This document shows positions 34,476 through 43,230 of a DNA stretch of 64,000 nucleotides, one piece after another. The position numbers were made by a program, and so were the translations under genes. The notes beneath the pieces were generated by a model. That model was not told where the DNA came from. It did not search any database and was given only the letters and a program-made list of their open reading frames with translations. The DNA is from CBDCXF01 sp965223755 (lineage in GTDB: Bacteria > Acidobacteriota > Thermoanaerobaculia > Multivoradales > JAHEKO01): NCBI GenBank assembly GCA_965223755.1, contig CBDCXF010000002.1, positions 1,573,423 through 1,637,422 of the forward strand, given 5' to 3'. Numbering within the stretch: the first letter of the stretch is position 1; the number at the start of each line of letters is the position of its first letter.

Positions 34476-34522
34476 TGGTGGAGCCGATCGGGATCGAACC
34501 GACGACCTCCTGAATGCCATTC
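34476..34522 (-). repeat. Left attachment core: 3' part of tRNA-Ala(GGC)
   Basis: Read on the minus strand this is the 3' part of a tRNA: the loop ATGGCAT with anticodon GGC, 3' anticodon stem TCAGG, variable loop, T-arm with TTCGATC, acceptor strand CGGCTCC and encoded ACCA. The 5' half is absent on the right. An identical copy lies at 48962. Integration into the 3' end of tRNA genes is standard for this integrase type. Confidence 0.88.
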
Positions 34523-34628
34523 ATAATTCTATTGCTTGATCAACTTGGCCTGTGTATGAGTTATTCAGCTAGTTATTGGATAAATGAGCGATATGACTTT
34601 GATGCTGTTTGCTGTTCTTGGGGGCTGA

Positions 34629-34648
34629 GTGATTGCTATGTGATTGCT
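34629..34648. repeat. Paired 11-bp-period direct repeats (candidate integrase arm sites)
   Basis: GTGATTGCT occurs at 34629-34637 and 34640-34648. The same 20-bp block recurs at 48894-48913 at the other end of element A, and a variant pair lies at 49114-49133 in element B. The position on both flanks of the core matches arm-type integrase or excisionase sites. Confidence 0.6.
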
Positions 34649-34671
34649 AGGATCGATATGATAGCGGTCAA

Positions 34672-35898
34672 ATGCGTGGGAAAATCACCAAGCACGCGGT
34701 AGAAAATCTTACCCCTGGCACCCGCGATCAGTTCCTTTGGGACACCGAAGTGGCGGGCTTTGGCTGCAAGGTCACGCCAGCAGGGAAAAGAAGCTACATC
34801 TTCCAGTATCGACCTCGGACCCAAGCCAAGAAGAACCGCACAGCACCGAAACGCATCACGATCGGCTACCACGGCGAGACGACAGCACATGAGGCAAGGG
34901 GCAAGGCCGCCAAGCTCCTGGTGAACGTCAGAGCAGGGGAGAACCCTGGGCTTGTTCGTCAGCCGTCAGAGCTTCCCACGGTTGAACAGCTCGGAGAGCG
35001 CTTTCTCAACGAGCACTTGCCCAACAAGAAAAAGCCACCACGCCAGTCAACAATAGATTCTTATGAATCGATCTTTCGCAATCATGTTGTGCCGCGACTT
35101 GGAGCAAAACACGTCAATGAGGTCACTACTCGTGATCTAGAGCGCCTCCACAGTGCAATGCGCAAGACCCCGTATATCGCTAACCGAACGCTGTCCTGCT
35201 TGCAGCAAGCCTTCGATCAGGCCGAGCGTTGGGGCTGGCGAGAGCAGCACACCAACCCTGCGCTTCATATCGACAAGTACCCAGAAGACCGGCGTGGGAC
35301 GAAGAAAGAAGTGATGCTCTCTCCTGAACAAATGGCGCAGCTTCTGACCGCGATTGACGAGGAGGAGAAGCGGGGTACCGATCCGGTTGCGTGTAACGCG
35401 ATTCGCATGGCGTTTTGGACGGGTTGGCGGATTGGTGAAGTGTTGGCGTTGCGCTGGGAGAATGTCGATCAGGAGCGAGGCATTGCGCGCTTGCTGAAAA
35501 CGAAAGCGTCAGAAGAGGAGTATCGCCAAGTCCCTGCCAAGGCACTCGAAGTGATATCGACGCAAGAAAAGGTGATCGGCTGTCCCTTCGTCTTTCCGGG
35601 CAGGGTACCGAATCACCTGACCCACGTCAGAAAGCCCTGGAAGAAGATCATCAAACGTGCAGGGCTGGATGATCTGCAGGGTCTCGGATCACTACGCCTT
35701 CATGATCTTCGCCACAACGTCGTTTCCTGGGATGTCTCACGTGGTGTGCCGCTTGAGATCGCTGGCAAGAGTGTTGGACATCGCTCTCGTCGATCTACCG
35801 AGGTATACGCACACTTCGCACCGGATGCAATCAAGCGCGCGACGGATGCGAGGGCCGAGGCTATGGAAGCTGCGATTTTGAATAAACCGACGGGCTGA
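34672..35898 (+). CDS. Tyrosine integrase of element A
   Basis: A 408-residue P4-type site-specific recombinase. It has an N-terminal DUF4102 arm-binding domain (LWDTEVAGFGCKVTPAGK), a core-binding domain (STIDSYESIFRNHVVPRLG) and a catalytic domain with Arg in FWTGWRIGEVLAL, HxxR in LHDLRHN, His in SVGHRSRR and nucleophile Tyr in STEVYAHF. It should integrate and excise the element at tRNA-Ala; the attachment core lies 150 bp upstream. It is strongly related to the element B integrase (shared PYIANRTLSCLQQAFD and DVSRGVPLEIAGK). The 3' end is convergent with a membrane protein gene five bases away. Confidence 0.95.
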   Translation: MRGKITKHAVENLTPGTRDQFLWDTEVAGFGCKVTPAGKRSYIFQYRPRTQAKKNRTAPKRITIGYHGETTAHEARGKAAKLLVNVRAGENPGLVRQPSELPTVEQLGERFLNEHLPNKKKPPRQSTIDSYESIFRNHVVPRLGAKHVNEVTTRDLERLHSAMRKTPYIANRTLSCLQQAFDQAERWGWREQHTNPALHIDKYPEDRRGTKKEVMLSPEQMAQLLTAIDEEEKRGTDPVACNAIRMAFWTGWRIGEVLALRWENVDQERGIARLLKTKASEEEYRQVPAKALEVISTQEKVIGCPFVFPGRVPNHLTHVRKPWKKIIKRAGLDDLQGLGSLRLHDLRHNVVSWDVSRGVPLEIAGKSVGHRSRRSTEVYAHFAPDAIKRATDARAEAMEAAILNKPTG

Positions 35899-35902
35899 TC
35901 CT

Positions 35903-36412
35903 CTAAATCGTCTGCTGCAGGACTTTTAGACACGCGTGTCCCATGGGGCCAAGGAACGAAGTGCAGAGTACGATTGCAGAATACTTGTCGTCGCGGATTC
36001 GGAGCCATTCGTGCTTTGTCGTGGCGAACATCCAGGAACCCACAAGCCAGTAGATGAACGCGAAAATGGCGGCAAGGGACGCCTTGAAGTGATCGCCCGT
36101 CATTGCGAAGTGCACCATGTAGGTCACGACTAGAATCCCCCCCAAGATCGCGATCATGATGACCAATAAGCAGAGTCCAAGACCAAAGGCGATGATCCTT
36201 TGACCATGTCGCTTGAACGAACGCTTGATCCAGGCGTTCGGCGGGACAGTGAGTATCGTTCTGTTTATGCTGGCTTTTATGGAAAGAAGTTCGTTTGTGA
36301 TGAGTTGTCGCCGTTGATAGATGTACGTCACTAGCTGCGCCAGTGGCTTGGCGACAAGAACGGCAAGCGTCAACGTGGGTAGGGCAAGCTGCAAGAAGTC
36401 GTTGTAGTTCAT
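35903..36412 (-). CDS. Membrane protein of unknown function (element A cargo)
   Basis: A 169-residue protein with an N-terminal hydrophobic helix (LALPTLTLAVLVAKPLAQL), a basic cytoplasmic-type stretch, a long helix (GLGLCLLVIMIAILGGILVV) and another (AAIFAFIYWLVGSWMF). The start at 36412 is chosen because GGGAG lies five bases upstream; the frame extends eight codons further. No family is recognised. It sits convergently behind the integrase, a usual place for element cargo. Confidence 0.7.
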   Translation of the reverse strand: MNYNDFLQLALPTLTLAVLVAKPLAQLVTYIYQRRQLITNELLSIKASINRTILTVPPNAWIKRSFKRHGQRIIAFGLGLCLLVIMIAILGGILVVTYMVHFAMTGDHFKASLAAIFAFIYWLVGSWMFATTKHEWLRIRDDKYSAIVLCTSFLGPMGHACLKVLQQTI

Positions 36413-36543
36413 CTGGTCTCCCAAGTGGGTCGCCACAACCAGAGGTCCGGCGATCCGAATCTCTATATTTGAGGTTTGGTTGTAAAACGAAGTGATGTCG
36501 AGGGTTCCGGAAGGAACCCTCGATTCACGAAACTGTGCGAGGT

Positions 36544-36765
36544 CTACCCTCGCGGTGGATACGGGTCATTGCCGTACGAGTTGCGTTCGCGGATTTGTCC
36601 GTTGCGCCCGTGGATCAGCAGTTCACTTTCTTGATTTCGAGCAATGTCGCGTGCTCGTTCAATCGCTTCTTGCTGCGTATCCACCACGGCAGTGGCCTTA
36701 TCGTTGCCCTCGCCACGTATGGCCCAACCGTCTTCGTGTGGAACGACGTGTTGATTTTTTCCCAA
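36544..36765 (-). CDS. DUF2188 protein
   Basis: A protein of 73 residues with the DUF2188 layout: KNQHVVPHEDGWAIRGEGN, then TQQEAIERARDIARNQESEL and IHGRNGQIRERNSYGNDPYPP. A TTG start at 36765 is preferred because AAGGAGG lies eight bases upstream and relatives begin at this point; a GTG three codons earlier overlaps the ribosome site. Function of the family is unknown. It is frequent on mobile elements. Confidence 0.8.
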   Translation of the reverse strand: MGKNQHVVPHEDGWAIRGEGNDKATAVVDTQQEAIERARDIARNQESELLIHGRNGQIRERNSYGNDPYPPRG

Positions 36766-36812
36766 GTCTCTCACCTCCTTTCAGGGTTGCCATTACGACG
36801 CCTTCCTGACTA

Positions 36813-37073
36813 CTAGCAGTCAGGAAGGTCGTCCAAGTTGTTGCCTGTGGTCTTGTCGGGATCGGTGCGGAGGTATTTGCCGGAAGCACCTTGCACTACG
36901 TGAATCGAGACGCGCTCACCGCCAACTTCAACGTAGTAGCCGTAATCCTCGTTCTCAATGTCGCTGATTGCGTCCGCTTTGCTTCGGGGAGACCACCACT
37001 CACTGGGATTGCAGAGAGCGGTGATATCGCCGTCGTCGTCTTTTCGGGTGCTTGTTACTTTTCGCTGGATCAT
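36813..37073 (-). CDS. DUF3892 protein
   Basis: A protein of 86 residues matching DUF3892: an early strand ending in ITALCNPSEWWSPRSKADAI, then YYVEVGGERVSIHVVQG and the hallmark end KYLRTDPDKTTGNNLDDLPDC. Function is unknown. It lies 47 bp upstream of the DUF2188 gene on the same strand; the two families often travel together in accessory regions. The ATG at 37073 is chosen over an upstream TTG. Confidence 0.78.
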   Translation of the reverse strand: MIQRKVTSTRKDDDGDITALCNPSEWWSPRSKADAISDIENEDYGYYVEVGGERVSIHVVQGASGKYLRTDPDKTTGNNLDDLPDC

Positions 37074-37199
37074 CTCAATAGAGGTCCTCAAGGTTGTGGC
37101 TTGCCGGTATTGGCTTCGCCAGATGCTTTTATAGTAGCATGTAGATACTGCAAAAGGAATACTCTTATTCTGTCTTCTGTTTGCTACAGTAGGAGCACA

Positions 37200-37607
37200 A
37201 TGGCGAACAAAGAGAGCACACTGGGAACACGCCTTCGAGGACTTCGCAAGGCCAAAGGGATGTCCCTGGATGAACTAGCGACAGCAGCGGGTGTTTCGCG
37301 TGCTTATTTGTGGAAACTCGAAGTCAAACCGCGAGCCAATCCTTCACTGGATTTGTTGCAGAAATTGGCTAATGCGCTCGGCACTACTGTGAGCACCTTG
37401 GCGCAGTTCGAACAGCCACAAGGCGATGTCGAAGTGCCACAGAGCCTACGTGATTGCAAAGACACATTTAACCTAAGCGAATCGGACGTGACTGATTTAG
37501 CGCGAATTCGTTTTCGTGGCGGACACCCAACTGATCCTGAAGACTGGTACGCTATTTACTTACAGCTTAAGAGGGCAACCGCGACCGAATCCGACGTTGA
37601 GCCTTGA
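37200..37607 (+). CDS. XRE-family helix-turn-helix regulator
   Basis: A 135-residue protein with an XRE DNA-binding domain (GTRLRGLRKAKGMSLDELA, AAGVSRAYLWKLE, PSLDLLQKLANALG) and a C-terminal part with a conserved-looking FRGGHPTDPEDWYAIYL. The start has AGGAG five bases upstream. The next gene, an ImmA-type metallopeptidase, overlaps its end by about 90 bases in another frame. XRE/ImmA pairs regulate mobile elements: the peptidase cleaves the repressor after damage or contact signals. This pair is a likely switch for element A or a small toxin-antitoxin-like unit (inference). Confidence 0.88.
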   Translation: MANKESTLGTRLRGLRKAKGMSLDELATAAGVSRAYLWKLEVKPRANPSLDLLQKLANALGTTVSTLAQFEQPQGDVEVPQSLRDCKDTFNLSESDVTDLARIRFRGGHPTDPEDWYAIYLQLKRATATESDVEP

Positions 37608-38418
37608 AGGAGCTAAGAAGCTCGCTAGAGACTGCCGCCAAGAGTGGCGAATCACCGATCGAAATTTCGATATTGAGAATCTCTTGTCGAATCTCGACAT
37701 GAGAGTGATCAAAGAACGTCCTCCAGGTATCGCAGAAGCGATGAGCCTGACCAATGGCGCGCAAGATCTCATTTGGGTTGATCCCGAACTAAGCGCCCGA
37801 CGCATGCGCTTCACGCTCGGTCACGAGCTTGGTCATTTGCTTATGCACGACGGGGTTTCACGATGTGGAGCAAATGTGATCGGAGGGGCACCAAAAGATA
37901 TTGCTGAAGCGGAAGCGAATACCTTCAGCGCGCATCTGCTATTACCGACAGAGCTGTTTAGAAATGACGCTGGGCCATGTGGCTTCTGCAAAACAGATAT
38001 CTCTAGGCTTGCCGAGAGCTACAACGTGTCGTTTTCGTCAACAGCCCTTCGCTTTCTTGAGGTTACAGGCGACGAATGTGCGCTGGTCACGATTTCCGAA
38101 GGCGACTGGAGCTGGTTTCAGAAAAGCAAGAAGACTGGTTGGTGGCTGAAAGTGCCTTCGGACGAAGGAACGCTCGCTGCAGAGATAGTGGAACGAGGAA
38201 CTTGTTCAGACCAATCAAGGGAAACGGAAGCAATAGCTTGGTTGAACGGAGACGTTCCTCCAAATGGATGCCTTCGCGAGGAGGCTATCCAAATTGGGGC
38301 GCGACAATGGCTTGTACTTCTGAGCGAGCTACCCGATTCGTCGGATGATCCTGACATAGAAGAACGTGAGGCAATCGAGGACTTAAATCGTCGCCGTCTT
38401 TCGTTTCGCCGGTATTGA
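37516..38418 (+). CDS. ImmA/IrrE-type metallopeptidase
   Basis: A protein of up to 300 residues with the IrrE/ImmA signature: LIWVDPELSARRMRFTLGHELGHLLMH (HExxH zinc motif) and, further on, EAEANTFSAHLLLP, which supplies the third ligand region. The C-terminal half is a separate mixed domain of unknown role (TGWWLKVPSDEG, RQWLVLLSELP). The start is uncertain. The open frame begins inside the XRE gene, and a TTG near 37597 would give a minimal overlap and put the usual helix (LEGAKKLARDCRQ) near the N-terminus. It probably cleaves the partner XRE repressor. Confidence 0.87.
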   Translation: MADTQLILKTGTLFTYSLRGQPRPNPTLSLEGAKKLARDCRQEWRITDRNFDIENLLSNLDMRVIKERPPGIAEAMSLTNGAQDLIWVDPELSARRMRFTLGHELGHLLMHDGVSRCGANVIGGAPKDIAEAEANTFSAHLLLPTELFRNDAGPCGFCKTDISRLAESYNVSFSSTALRFLEVTGDECALVTISEGDWSWFQKSKKTGWWLKVPSDEGTLAAEIVERGTCSDQSRETEAIAWLNGDVPPNGCLREEAIQIGARQWLVLLSELPDSSDDPDIEEREAIEDLNRRRLSFRRY

Positions 38419-38559
38419 CCACCTGTTGGCCGACTCATCCCGCGACCCTGACGTAAGCGGGTAACGGTAACTGGACTAGAGGACGGGGCGAGGGATAGAC
38501 TACTGGCGTTAGGGACAGAGAGTTTTTTGCTTTGCCGTATGGAGCAGGGGAACTGAAGA

Positions 38560-39360
38560 ATGATCAATCGAATTGTCACTACCGCAACTTCAGTGTTGCT
38601 GAGTTTTACTTGCCCGCCGTTGGCACAAGGAACCGATGAACGAGCGGGTGTTGAAGATGCGGTTGCTTTCTTTCCTCGATCTATCGAATTTTCTGATGCA
38701 GATGACTATGCTCCCCGCATTCCTTTTATTTGGCTCTCTTTAGACGCTTTCAACGAGGGGGATGTCGGGCTTGAAGCGATTCCGTATGAAAGCACTCGCA
38801 GAATCGTGGCCAACAACAAAGGCGAACTTGTTGACCATGAACGCTGCACGGAGTTGGTCTACGAGGATTCCCCACCAAACCTCCATAGCCTTCCCCGCGA
38901 TGAAGCTAGTGCGTACCTGAAGAATCCTTGGGGTCTTATCGCGGCTACTGTGCTTGATGAACAGGGCGGCTTTTTCTACGGTGAGCCGTATCGCTTGCTC
39001 GCTCTAGAGGTCACTTGGCTCACACAGGCAGCCGAAGCGGCGCTTCCTACCACTGAACATGTGCTGGCTGCTGTCCCAGAAGTGACTATAGCCTTCGGCG
39101 ATCAAGTGCTTTGTAAGAGGTTGACTGGAACAACAGAGCCTCTGCTCCAAGTCGGGACAGACTTTCTTTTTTTCCCGCCCGAGGCCCTACCTCGCGACGG
39201 ATTTCTACACCTCAATGATCTGAGGCACCTTGCTGTTAGCAAACAGGGCCGAGTAGTCGGAGCAGAACATCTGCTCTCGAATCTTGACCTTGATTCGGAA
39301 AACGAGTTTGGCGAACTCAAGGACTACTTGCGGCGAGAAATGGAATCGCCGCAAAAGTAA
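38560..39360 (+). CDS. Secreted hypothetical protein (element A cargo)
   Basis: A 266-residue protein with a likely signal peptide (TTATSVLLSFTCPPLAQ) and no recognised domain. The mature part alternates strands and acidic turns. Two cysteines (ERCTELVYE, DQVLCKRL) could form a disulphide. It lies 12 bp upstream of the metalloprotease gene on the same strand. GGAGGAGG just before that next gene suggests efficient co-translation. It may be an accessory, inhibitor or chaperone of the metalloprotease (inference). Confidence 0.65.
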   Translation: MINRIVTTATSVLLSFTCPPLAQGTDERAGVEDAVAFFPRSIEFSDADDYAPRIPFIWLSLDAFNEGDVGLEAIPYESTRRIVANNKGELVDHERCTELVYEDSPPNLHSLPRDEASAYLKNPWGLIAATVLDEQGGFFYGEPYRLLALEVTWLTQAAEAALPTTEHVLAAVPEVTIAFGDQVLCKRLTGTTEPLLQVGTDFLFFPPEALPRDGFLHLNDLRHLAVSKQGRVVGAEHLLSNLDLDSENEFGELKDYLRREMESPQK

Positions 39361-39372
39361 GGAGGAGGTTGG

Positions 39373-40548
39373 ATGAATACCTATGAGGCGATACAGCTTT
39401 CTGTGACCCCACTACTACTGAGGCGGTATGCAGTATTCGTTGGATTAGCAGTTTTCTGCTGCAGTTTTTCGTCCTCGCCGCTACTTGCTGGCGATTGCTC
39501 GACTCCAGGACTACACAATCCGCCAAGTGGCACTGACACGATCGGGGTGACTGGCGAAGGGCTATCTCATGTCATAACCAGCTCAACAGGAGCGTGGAAT
39601 TCTAGATGCGGTGGCGGCGAATCGATCCCTGAGCTTAGACAAGGAGCCGGCAACATTCCTATTTCCGTGACCAAGCACAATGGTCAACCGCCTTCAACAG
39701 TTGGCGGCAGTGGGTGTGGCCGATTGAGACGAACAATGAGTGGAGGGCGGATCATCAGGGGAGACATTGATCTCTGGACAAAGGATCACAACGGTGTGTC
39801 TTGCAACTTGGTGCATACGCTAATTCATGAGCTTGGTCATGTGCTGGGAATGAAAGATGAGGGAGGCGGATGCGCTAACACCGTCATGGGGGCGATGTTA
39901 GGTCCGAATGCAACACAAACTTGGCCTTCAAGGTTGTGCTTCGATGTCGACAATATGTGGACTACGCCTTGGGAGATAGAGGAACAGTGGTGCAATAACG
40001 CTGGCGGTGACGAAGACGAATGTTACTCGCCTCTTGTCCTTGATCTTGGGCAGAATGATCTAAAGCTCTATAGCCAAACACAAGGTGTTTTCTTCGATAT
40101 CAACGCAGACGGCCACGAGGATCGTACCGGCTGGGTCAAGAGTGAAGACCCCCTTCTCGCATGGGATTTTGACGGCAGCGGGAAGATCGAAGGTGGCCAA
40201 GAGCTGTTGGGAGAATTCTCTGGCTTCTGGCCTGAACTACCGCGCCACGGATTTGATGCGTTGGCCAGATTTGATCGACCAGAAAATGGCGGGAACGATG
40301 ACGGAGTTTTCGACCATAGCGATGTTGCGTACAGCCTGATCCAACTCTGGTTCGACGAGGACGAAGACGGCGAGACAGACAGCGGAGAGCTTGTTGCTTT
40401 GAGTGACGTTGTCGTATCCGTTGATCTGATGACGGTGGAATTCACTAGGCGCCGGAAAGCTGGGCACCTCCTTATGCTGAAGGCGACAGCAACGCTCGTA
40501 AATGGCGAGTTGACCGATGTTTGGGATGTGTACTTCAACGCTGAATAA
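39373..40548 (+). CDS. Secreted matrixin-like metalloprotease with RTX-type calcium-binding domain
   Basis: A 391-residue exported protein with signal segment FVGLAVFCCSFSSSPLLAG. Residues 45-190 look like a matrixin/reprolysin-type catalytic domain with the zinc motif LIHELGHVLGMKDE. Residues 215-391 resemble the calcium-binding segment of RTX toxins and related surface proteins: SPLVLDLGQNDLKL, FFDINADGHEDRTGWV, LAWDFDGSGKIEGGQELLGE and LWFDEDEDGETDSGELV. The fusion would give a calcium-dependent secreted protease. Its location inside an integrative element suggests a transferable exoenzyme or toxin-like effector. Confidence 0.8.
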   Translation: MNTYEAIQLSVTPLLLRRYAVFVGLAVFCCSFSSSPLLAGDCSTPGLHNPPSGTDTIGVTGEGLSHVITSSTGAWNSRCGGGESIPELRQGAGNIPISVTKHNGQPPSTVGGSGCGRLRRTMSGGRIIRGDIDLWTKDHNGVSCNLVHTLIHELGHVLGMKDEGGGCANTVMGAMLGPNATQTWPSRLCFDVDNMWTTPWEIEEQWCNNAGGDEDECYSPLVLDLGQNDLKLYSQTQGVFFDINADGHEDRTGWVKSEDPLLAWDFDGSGKIEGGQELLGEFSGFWPELPRHGFDALARFDRPENGGNDDGVFDHSDVAYSLIQLWFDEDEDGETDSGELVALSDVVVSVDLMTVEFTRRRKAGHLLMLKATATLVNGELTDVWDVYFNAE

Positions 40549-40614
40549 GCGCTAAACACGGCGAGAGGAAATCGCTACGGGTCTGTGGCCGCGATTGGTT
40601 GTGTATCGCGAACC

Positions 40615-42159
40615 CTATCCCTTGGCAAAGCGAAGAAACGCTTCGATAATGGGAATGCACCACTCAGGGACGTTTTTCATACTCAACCCGGACAGATTGT
40701 CCGAAATTCGAGCCACGTCCTGAGTTCGTGCACAATTTGAGAAACCTTGGGCGTCGAGCAGTGTCGAGAACGGTTCTCGTAGCTCAACCGAGACTTCTTT
40801 GCCATTGACCTTTCGGTTCGAGGTCAGGAGTTCGGTCAACTCCCTCTTTTTTGCCTTGGACGCGACTTCGTAGCTCAATGAAGCGTCGAACGCGAGTTCG
40901 AGGTAGCGGCGTGTTTCTCTGAGGTCATGCTCGGTTCGGTCTGAAGCTTCTGCAATGGAGTGCTCGATGTCCTTGCGCTTGGTGAGGAGCTTTTCGTTTT
41001 GCTCTTTGTAGATTTCCTCATCGAGTGATCCGTCGAGGTAGGTTTCAATCAGACGATCAAGCCTTAGTGAGACGCGCTCGCGTTCAGCATTGAGGGCTGC
41101 AATGCGCTGTTTCTCAACGGCTGCTACATTCTTGAGCAATAAATCGACGGTCGAGAAGAGTTCCTGCTTTGCGGGCTCTGGCATGTTCATGCCGGAAAGT
41201 CCTTCAATTAGGGCTTCGTCGATCACCTCCTCACGCACGGTTTTGGTGGGGCAGTCCTTGGTGTGGCAACGGTAGTAGATGTGGCCTTTCTGTCGCTCAC
41301 CGATGAGCGTCTGCTTGCAGTGGACGCAGGAGAAAAGTCTCCTGTACATGTGGCGGTGCCGAAGGGTTCTTGTCTGCAATCTACCTGCGGCAACATCGCG
41401 GACGCGCTGGTAGAGCCCCATGGAGATCAGGGGCTCATGGATACCGTCGAAGGTTTCACCAGTGGTCTTGATCCGAATGAGCCCGGTGTAGAACGGATTG
41501 GCGAGTATCTTGGAGAGCCTGTCCACGGACACGGCTCGTCCTGCTCTGGTGGTGAGCCCTCGCGCGTTCATCTCTTTGGCGAGGGCATTGAGCCCGTATT
41601 TGCCACTGGCATACAGCTCGAAGGCTTCTCTGACGAGTGGCCCACGCTTGGGGGCAATCGTCTTAACCTTTCCTTTGCCGTGGTTGATGTAGCCGAGGGG
41701 CGCACAGAGCGGATAGAGGCCTTTTTTGAGGTTGCCGTAGAAGCCTTTGCGTGCTTCTTGGCGTAGGTTCCTGATGTAGTCGCTTGCGACTACGGCTTGG
41801 ATGTCGCCAGAGAGCCGACCCGTACGAGTGGTGAGGTCAAGGCTTTCATGGGCAATGTGGACACCGACACCTTCTTCTGCAAGGCCAGAGAAGTCTGCCC
41901 AATCGTGCAGGTTCCTGGCCGAGCGATCGATCTTGTGAATGACGACGCCTTCTGCCTTCTTCTTGCGCAGCAAGCCCACCATTTTGGTGAACTCGGGCCT
42001 TCCTGATTTGGCTGCGGTAATGGTTTCTTCAAACCACTCCACGATGACGATGCCGTGTTTTCTTGCATAGGCAATGATTGCGTCTCGCTGTTCTTCCAGC
42101 GACACACCCTCTTCTTGTTTTTTGCGGGATACACGGATGTATCCGAAACACTTTTGCAT
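40615..42159 (-). CDS. Large serine recombinase of element A
   Basis: A 514-residue serine recombinase: resolvase domain with nucleophile Ser11 (GYIRVSRKKQ) and IHKIDRSARNL, recombinase domain (PLGYINHGKGK...ILANPFYTGLIR), zinc ribbon (CVHCKQTL, YYRCHTKDCP) and C-terminal coiled coil (residues about 340-430). Such enzymes insert, excise or invert DNA between short sites. Its presence in addition to a tyrosine integrase is unusual. It is preceded by a small helical protein gene in the same direction, as in element B, where a clear homologue lies at 55641-57164. Confidence 0.93.
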   Translation of the reverse strand: MQKCFGYIRVSRKKQEEGVSLEEQRDAIIAYARKHGIVIVEWFEETITAAKSGRPEFTKMVGLLRKKKAEGVVIHKIDRSARNLHDWADFSGLAEEGVGVHIAHESLDLTTRTGRLSGDIQAVVASDYIRNLRQEARKGFYGNLKKGLYPLCAPLGYINHGKGKVKTIAPKRGPLVREAFELYASGKYGLNALAKEMNARGLTTRAGRAVSVDRLSKILANPFYTGLIRIKTTGETFDGIHEPLISMGLYQRVRDVAAGRLQTRTLRHRHMYRRLFSCVHCKQTLIGERQKGHIYYRCHTKDCPTKTVREEVIDEALIEGLSGMNMPEPAKQELFSTVDLLLKNVAAVEKQRIAALNAERERVSLRLDRLIETYLDGSLDEEIYKEQNEKLLTKRKDIEHSIAEASDRTEHDLRETRRYLELAFDASLSYEVASKAKKRELTELLTSNRKVNGKEVSVELREPFSTLLDAQGFSNCARTQDVARISDNLSGLSMKNVPEWCIPIIEAFLRFAKG

Positions 42160-42218
42160 AGTGCGGATGCTTGGTTAAGGCTGGTAATGGTTCGACCGCT
42201 TTTCACGGTACGCGCGGA

Positions 42219-42380
42219 TCAGGACTTGGTCAACCGATCTAGTTTCTCGCGTGTCGTAGGATCACGGGCGATATCCAGCAAGATGCGCACAAAGCGATTG
42301 AGACGCTCGCGTGCTGCCTCGCGCTCTTCGTCGGACAGGTGCGAGCAACGGCTCAAGATTTCGGGGAAGTCGTACTCCAT
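42219..42380 (-). CDS. Small helical protein next to serine recombinase (element A)
   Basis: A 53-residue protein (MEYDFPEILSRCSHLSDEE then AARERLNRFVRILLDIAR). It belongs to a small family with three members in this window: this one, 57192-57365 and 55507-55656, sharing a P/H-x-S-DEE-x5-RL-x-R/S-x-R/LRV pattern. Two of the three directly precede a serine recombinase. It may be a recombination directionality factor or a regulator of the recombinase (inference). The start is set at the internal ATG because the upstream extension overlaps the divergent promoter region. Confidence 0.6.
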   Translation of the reverse strand: MEYDFPEILSRCSHLSDEEREAARERLNRFVRILLDIARDPTTREKLDRLTKS

Positions 42381-42486
42381 GTCGTCCAGTTTGGAGGTGT
42401 TGGGGGAGTGCGTGAAGTGAGGAGATGCTTGCCGGCGGAACGTCTCCACACGTGCTGTCTTTTCAAGTGAGAAGTACGGTGGAGCC

Positions 42487-42801
42487 ATGCATCAATCAGC
42501 ACCAGAACCAGGCCGTGAGGAGAAGGTATCGAATCCTCGCTACATCAGGATCGACCTGGATGCGCGTAAGGCACTCGGCATCACGGTTGGTGACTATGCG
42601 CTGCTTGCCGTCATCGACATCCTGTCTCGTAAGACGGGCTGGTGCTTTGCTTCGCAGGAGTATTTAAGCAGGACGCTGGGAGTTTCGGACCGGTCGATTC
42701 GCCGCATGATTGAGCGATTGCGTGAGGCTCGGCTCATCGAAGGAAGTGGGTCACTTCGGCCAGCACCCAGGTTCTACAAGGCGAGCTCTCAAAGTCATTG
42801 A
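42487..42801 (+). CDS. Winged-helix DNA-binding protein (element A core)
   Basis: A 104-residue protein with a winged-helix domain: ALLAVIDILSRKTGWCFASQ, then YLSRTLGVSDRSIRRMIERLREARLIE. The element B counterpart at 57475 shares KTGWCxAS and the recognition helix. This architecture is found in DnaD/RepA-like replication proteins and phage regulators, so it may initiate replication of the excised circle or regulate the divergent recombinase gene. An AT-rich tract with a palindrome follows immediately (42816-42868). Confidence 0.8.
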   Translation: MHQSAPEPGREEKVSNPRYIRIDLDARKALGITVGDYALLAVIDILSRKTGWCFASQEYLSRTLGVSDRSIRRMIERLREARLIEGSGSLRPAPRFYKASSQSH

Positions 42802-42815
42802 CCGCTGTTCGGATG

Positions 42816-42868
42816 CGGACAATCTGTCCGTATATATCTCTATATCAAAGAGATAAAAAAAAGATACA
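42816..42868. other. Palindrome plus AT-rich tract, candidate origin or operator
   Basis: CGGACA-ATC-TGTCCG at 42816-42830 is followed by about 38 bases that are almost all A/T. Element B has an AT tract plus the palindrome GGCACA-T-TGTGCC at the same place, after its winged-helix gene. Confidence 0.4.
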
Positions 42869-42890
42869 TATCGGGAGAGCCTTGGCTGGA

Positions 42891-43097
42891 CTAGGCGATT
42901 CTTCCGGTCTTGCGTAGGTGCTTCACGATGAGTTGCCGGACTTCTTGGAGTTCTTCGTCTTCGAGCACGTTGACGACGTCAATCAGTAGTGCGTAGGGGT
43001 CGCCACGGCGAAGGACGAGGAAGGCTTTGTCAGTGCCTTCCTCGATATCGCGCATTGCCGATGACAATTCGCTTGCGTTGACGATCTCAAGTTCCAT
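42891..43097 (-). CDS. Small Phd/antitoxin-like protein
   Basis: A 68-residue protein (ELEIVNASELSSAMRDIEEG, then AFLVLRRGDPYALLIDV) with the strand-helix-strand layout of Phd/YefM-type antitoxins, which bind their own promoter. No adjacent toxin gene is clear. TACCCTGAA, read on this strand, ends four bases before the ATG; copies of this motif also precede the XRE gene at 43231 and the radC gene. It is divergent from the XRE gene and may help regulate the element core. Confidence 0.55.
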   Translation of the reverse strand: MELEIVNASELSSAMRDIEEGTDKAFLVLRRGDPYALLIDVVNVLEDEELQEVRQLIVKHLRKTGRIA

Positions 43098-43230
43098 TCC
43101 TTTCAGGGTACAGGGCACCTGAAGCAGTGCAACTGTGGACAAGGTGGGGATGATTCCTAGTGTGCGCGTTACAGAAACGAACGCCAGCTCACTTTTCGCT
43201 CACTGCAGCTCGCGTACCCTGAATTGCAGT

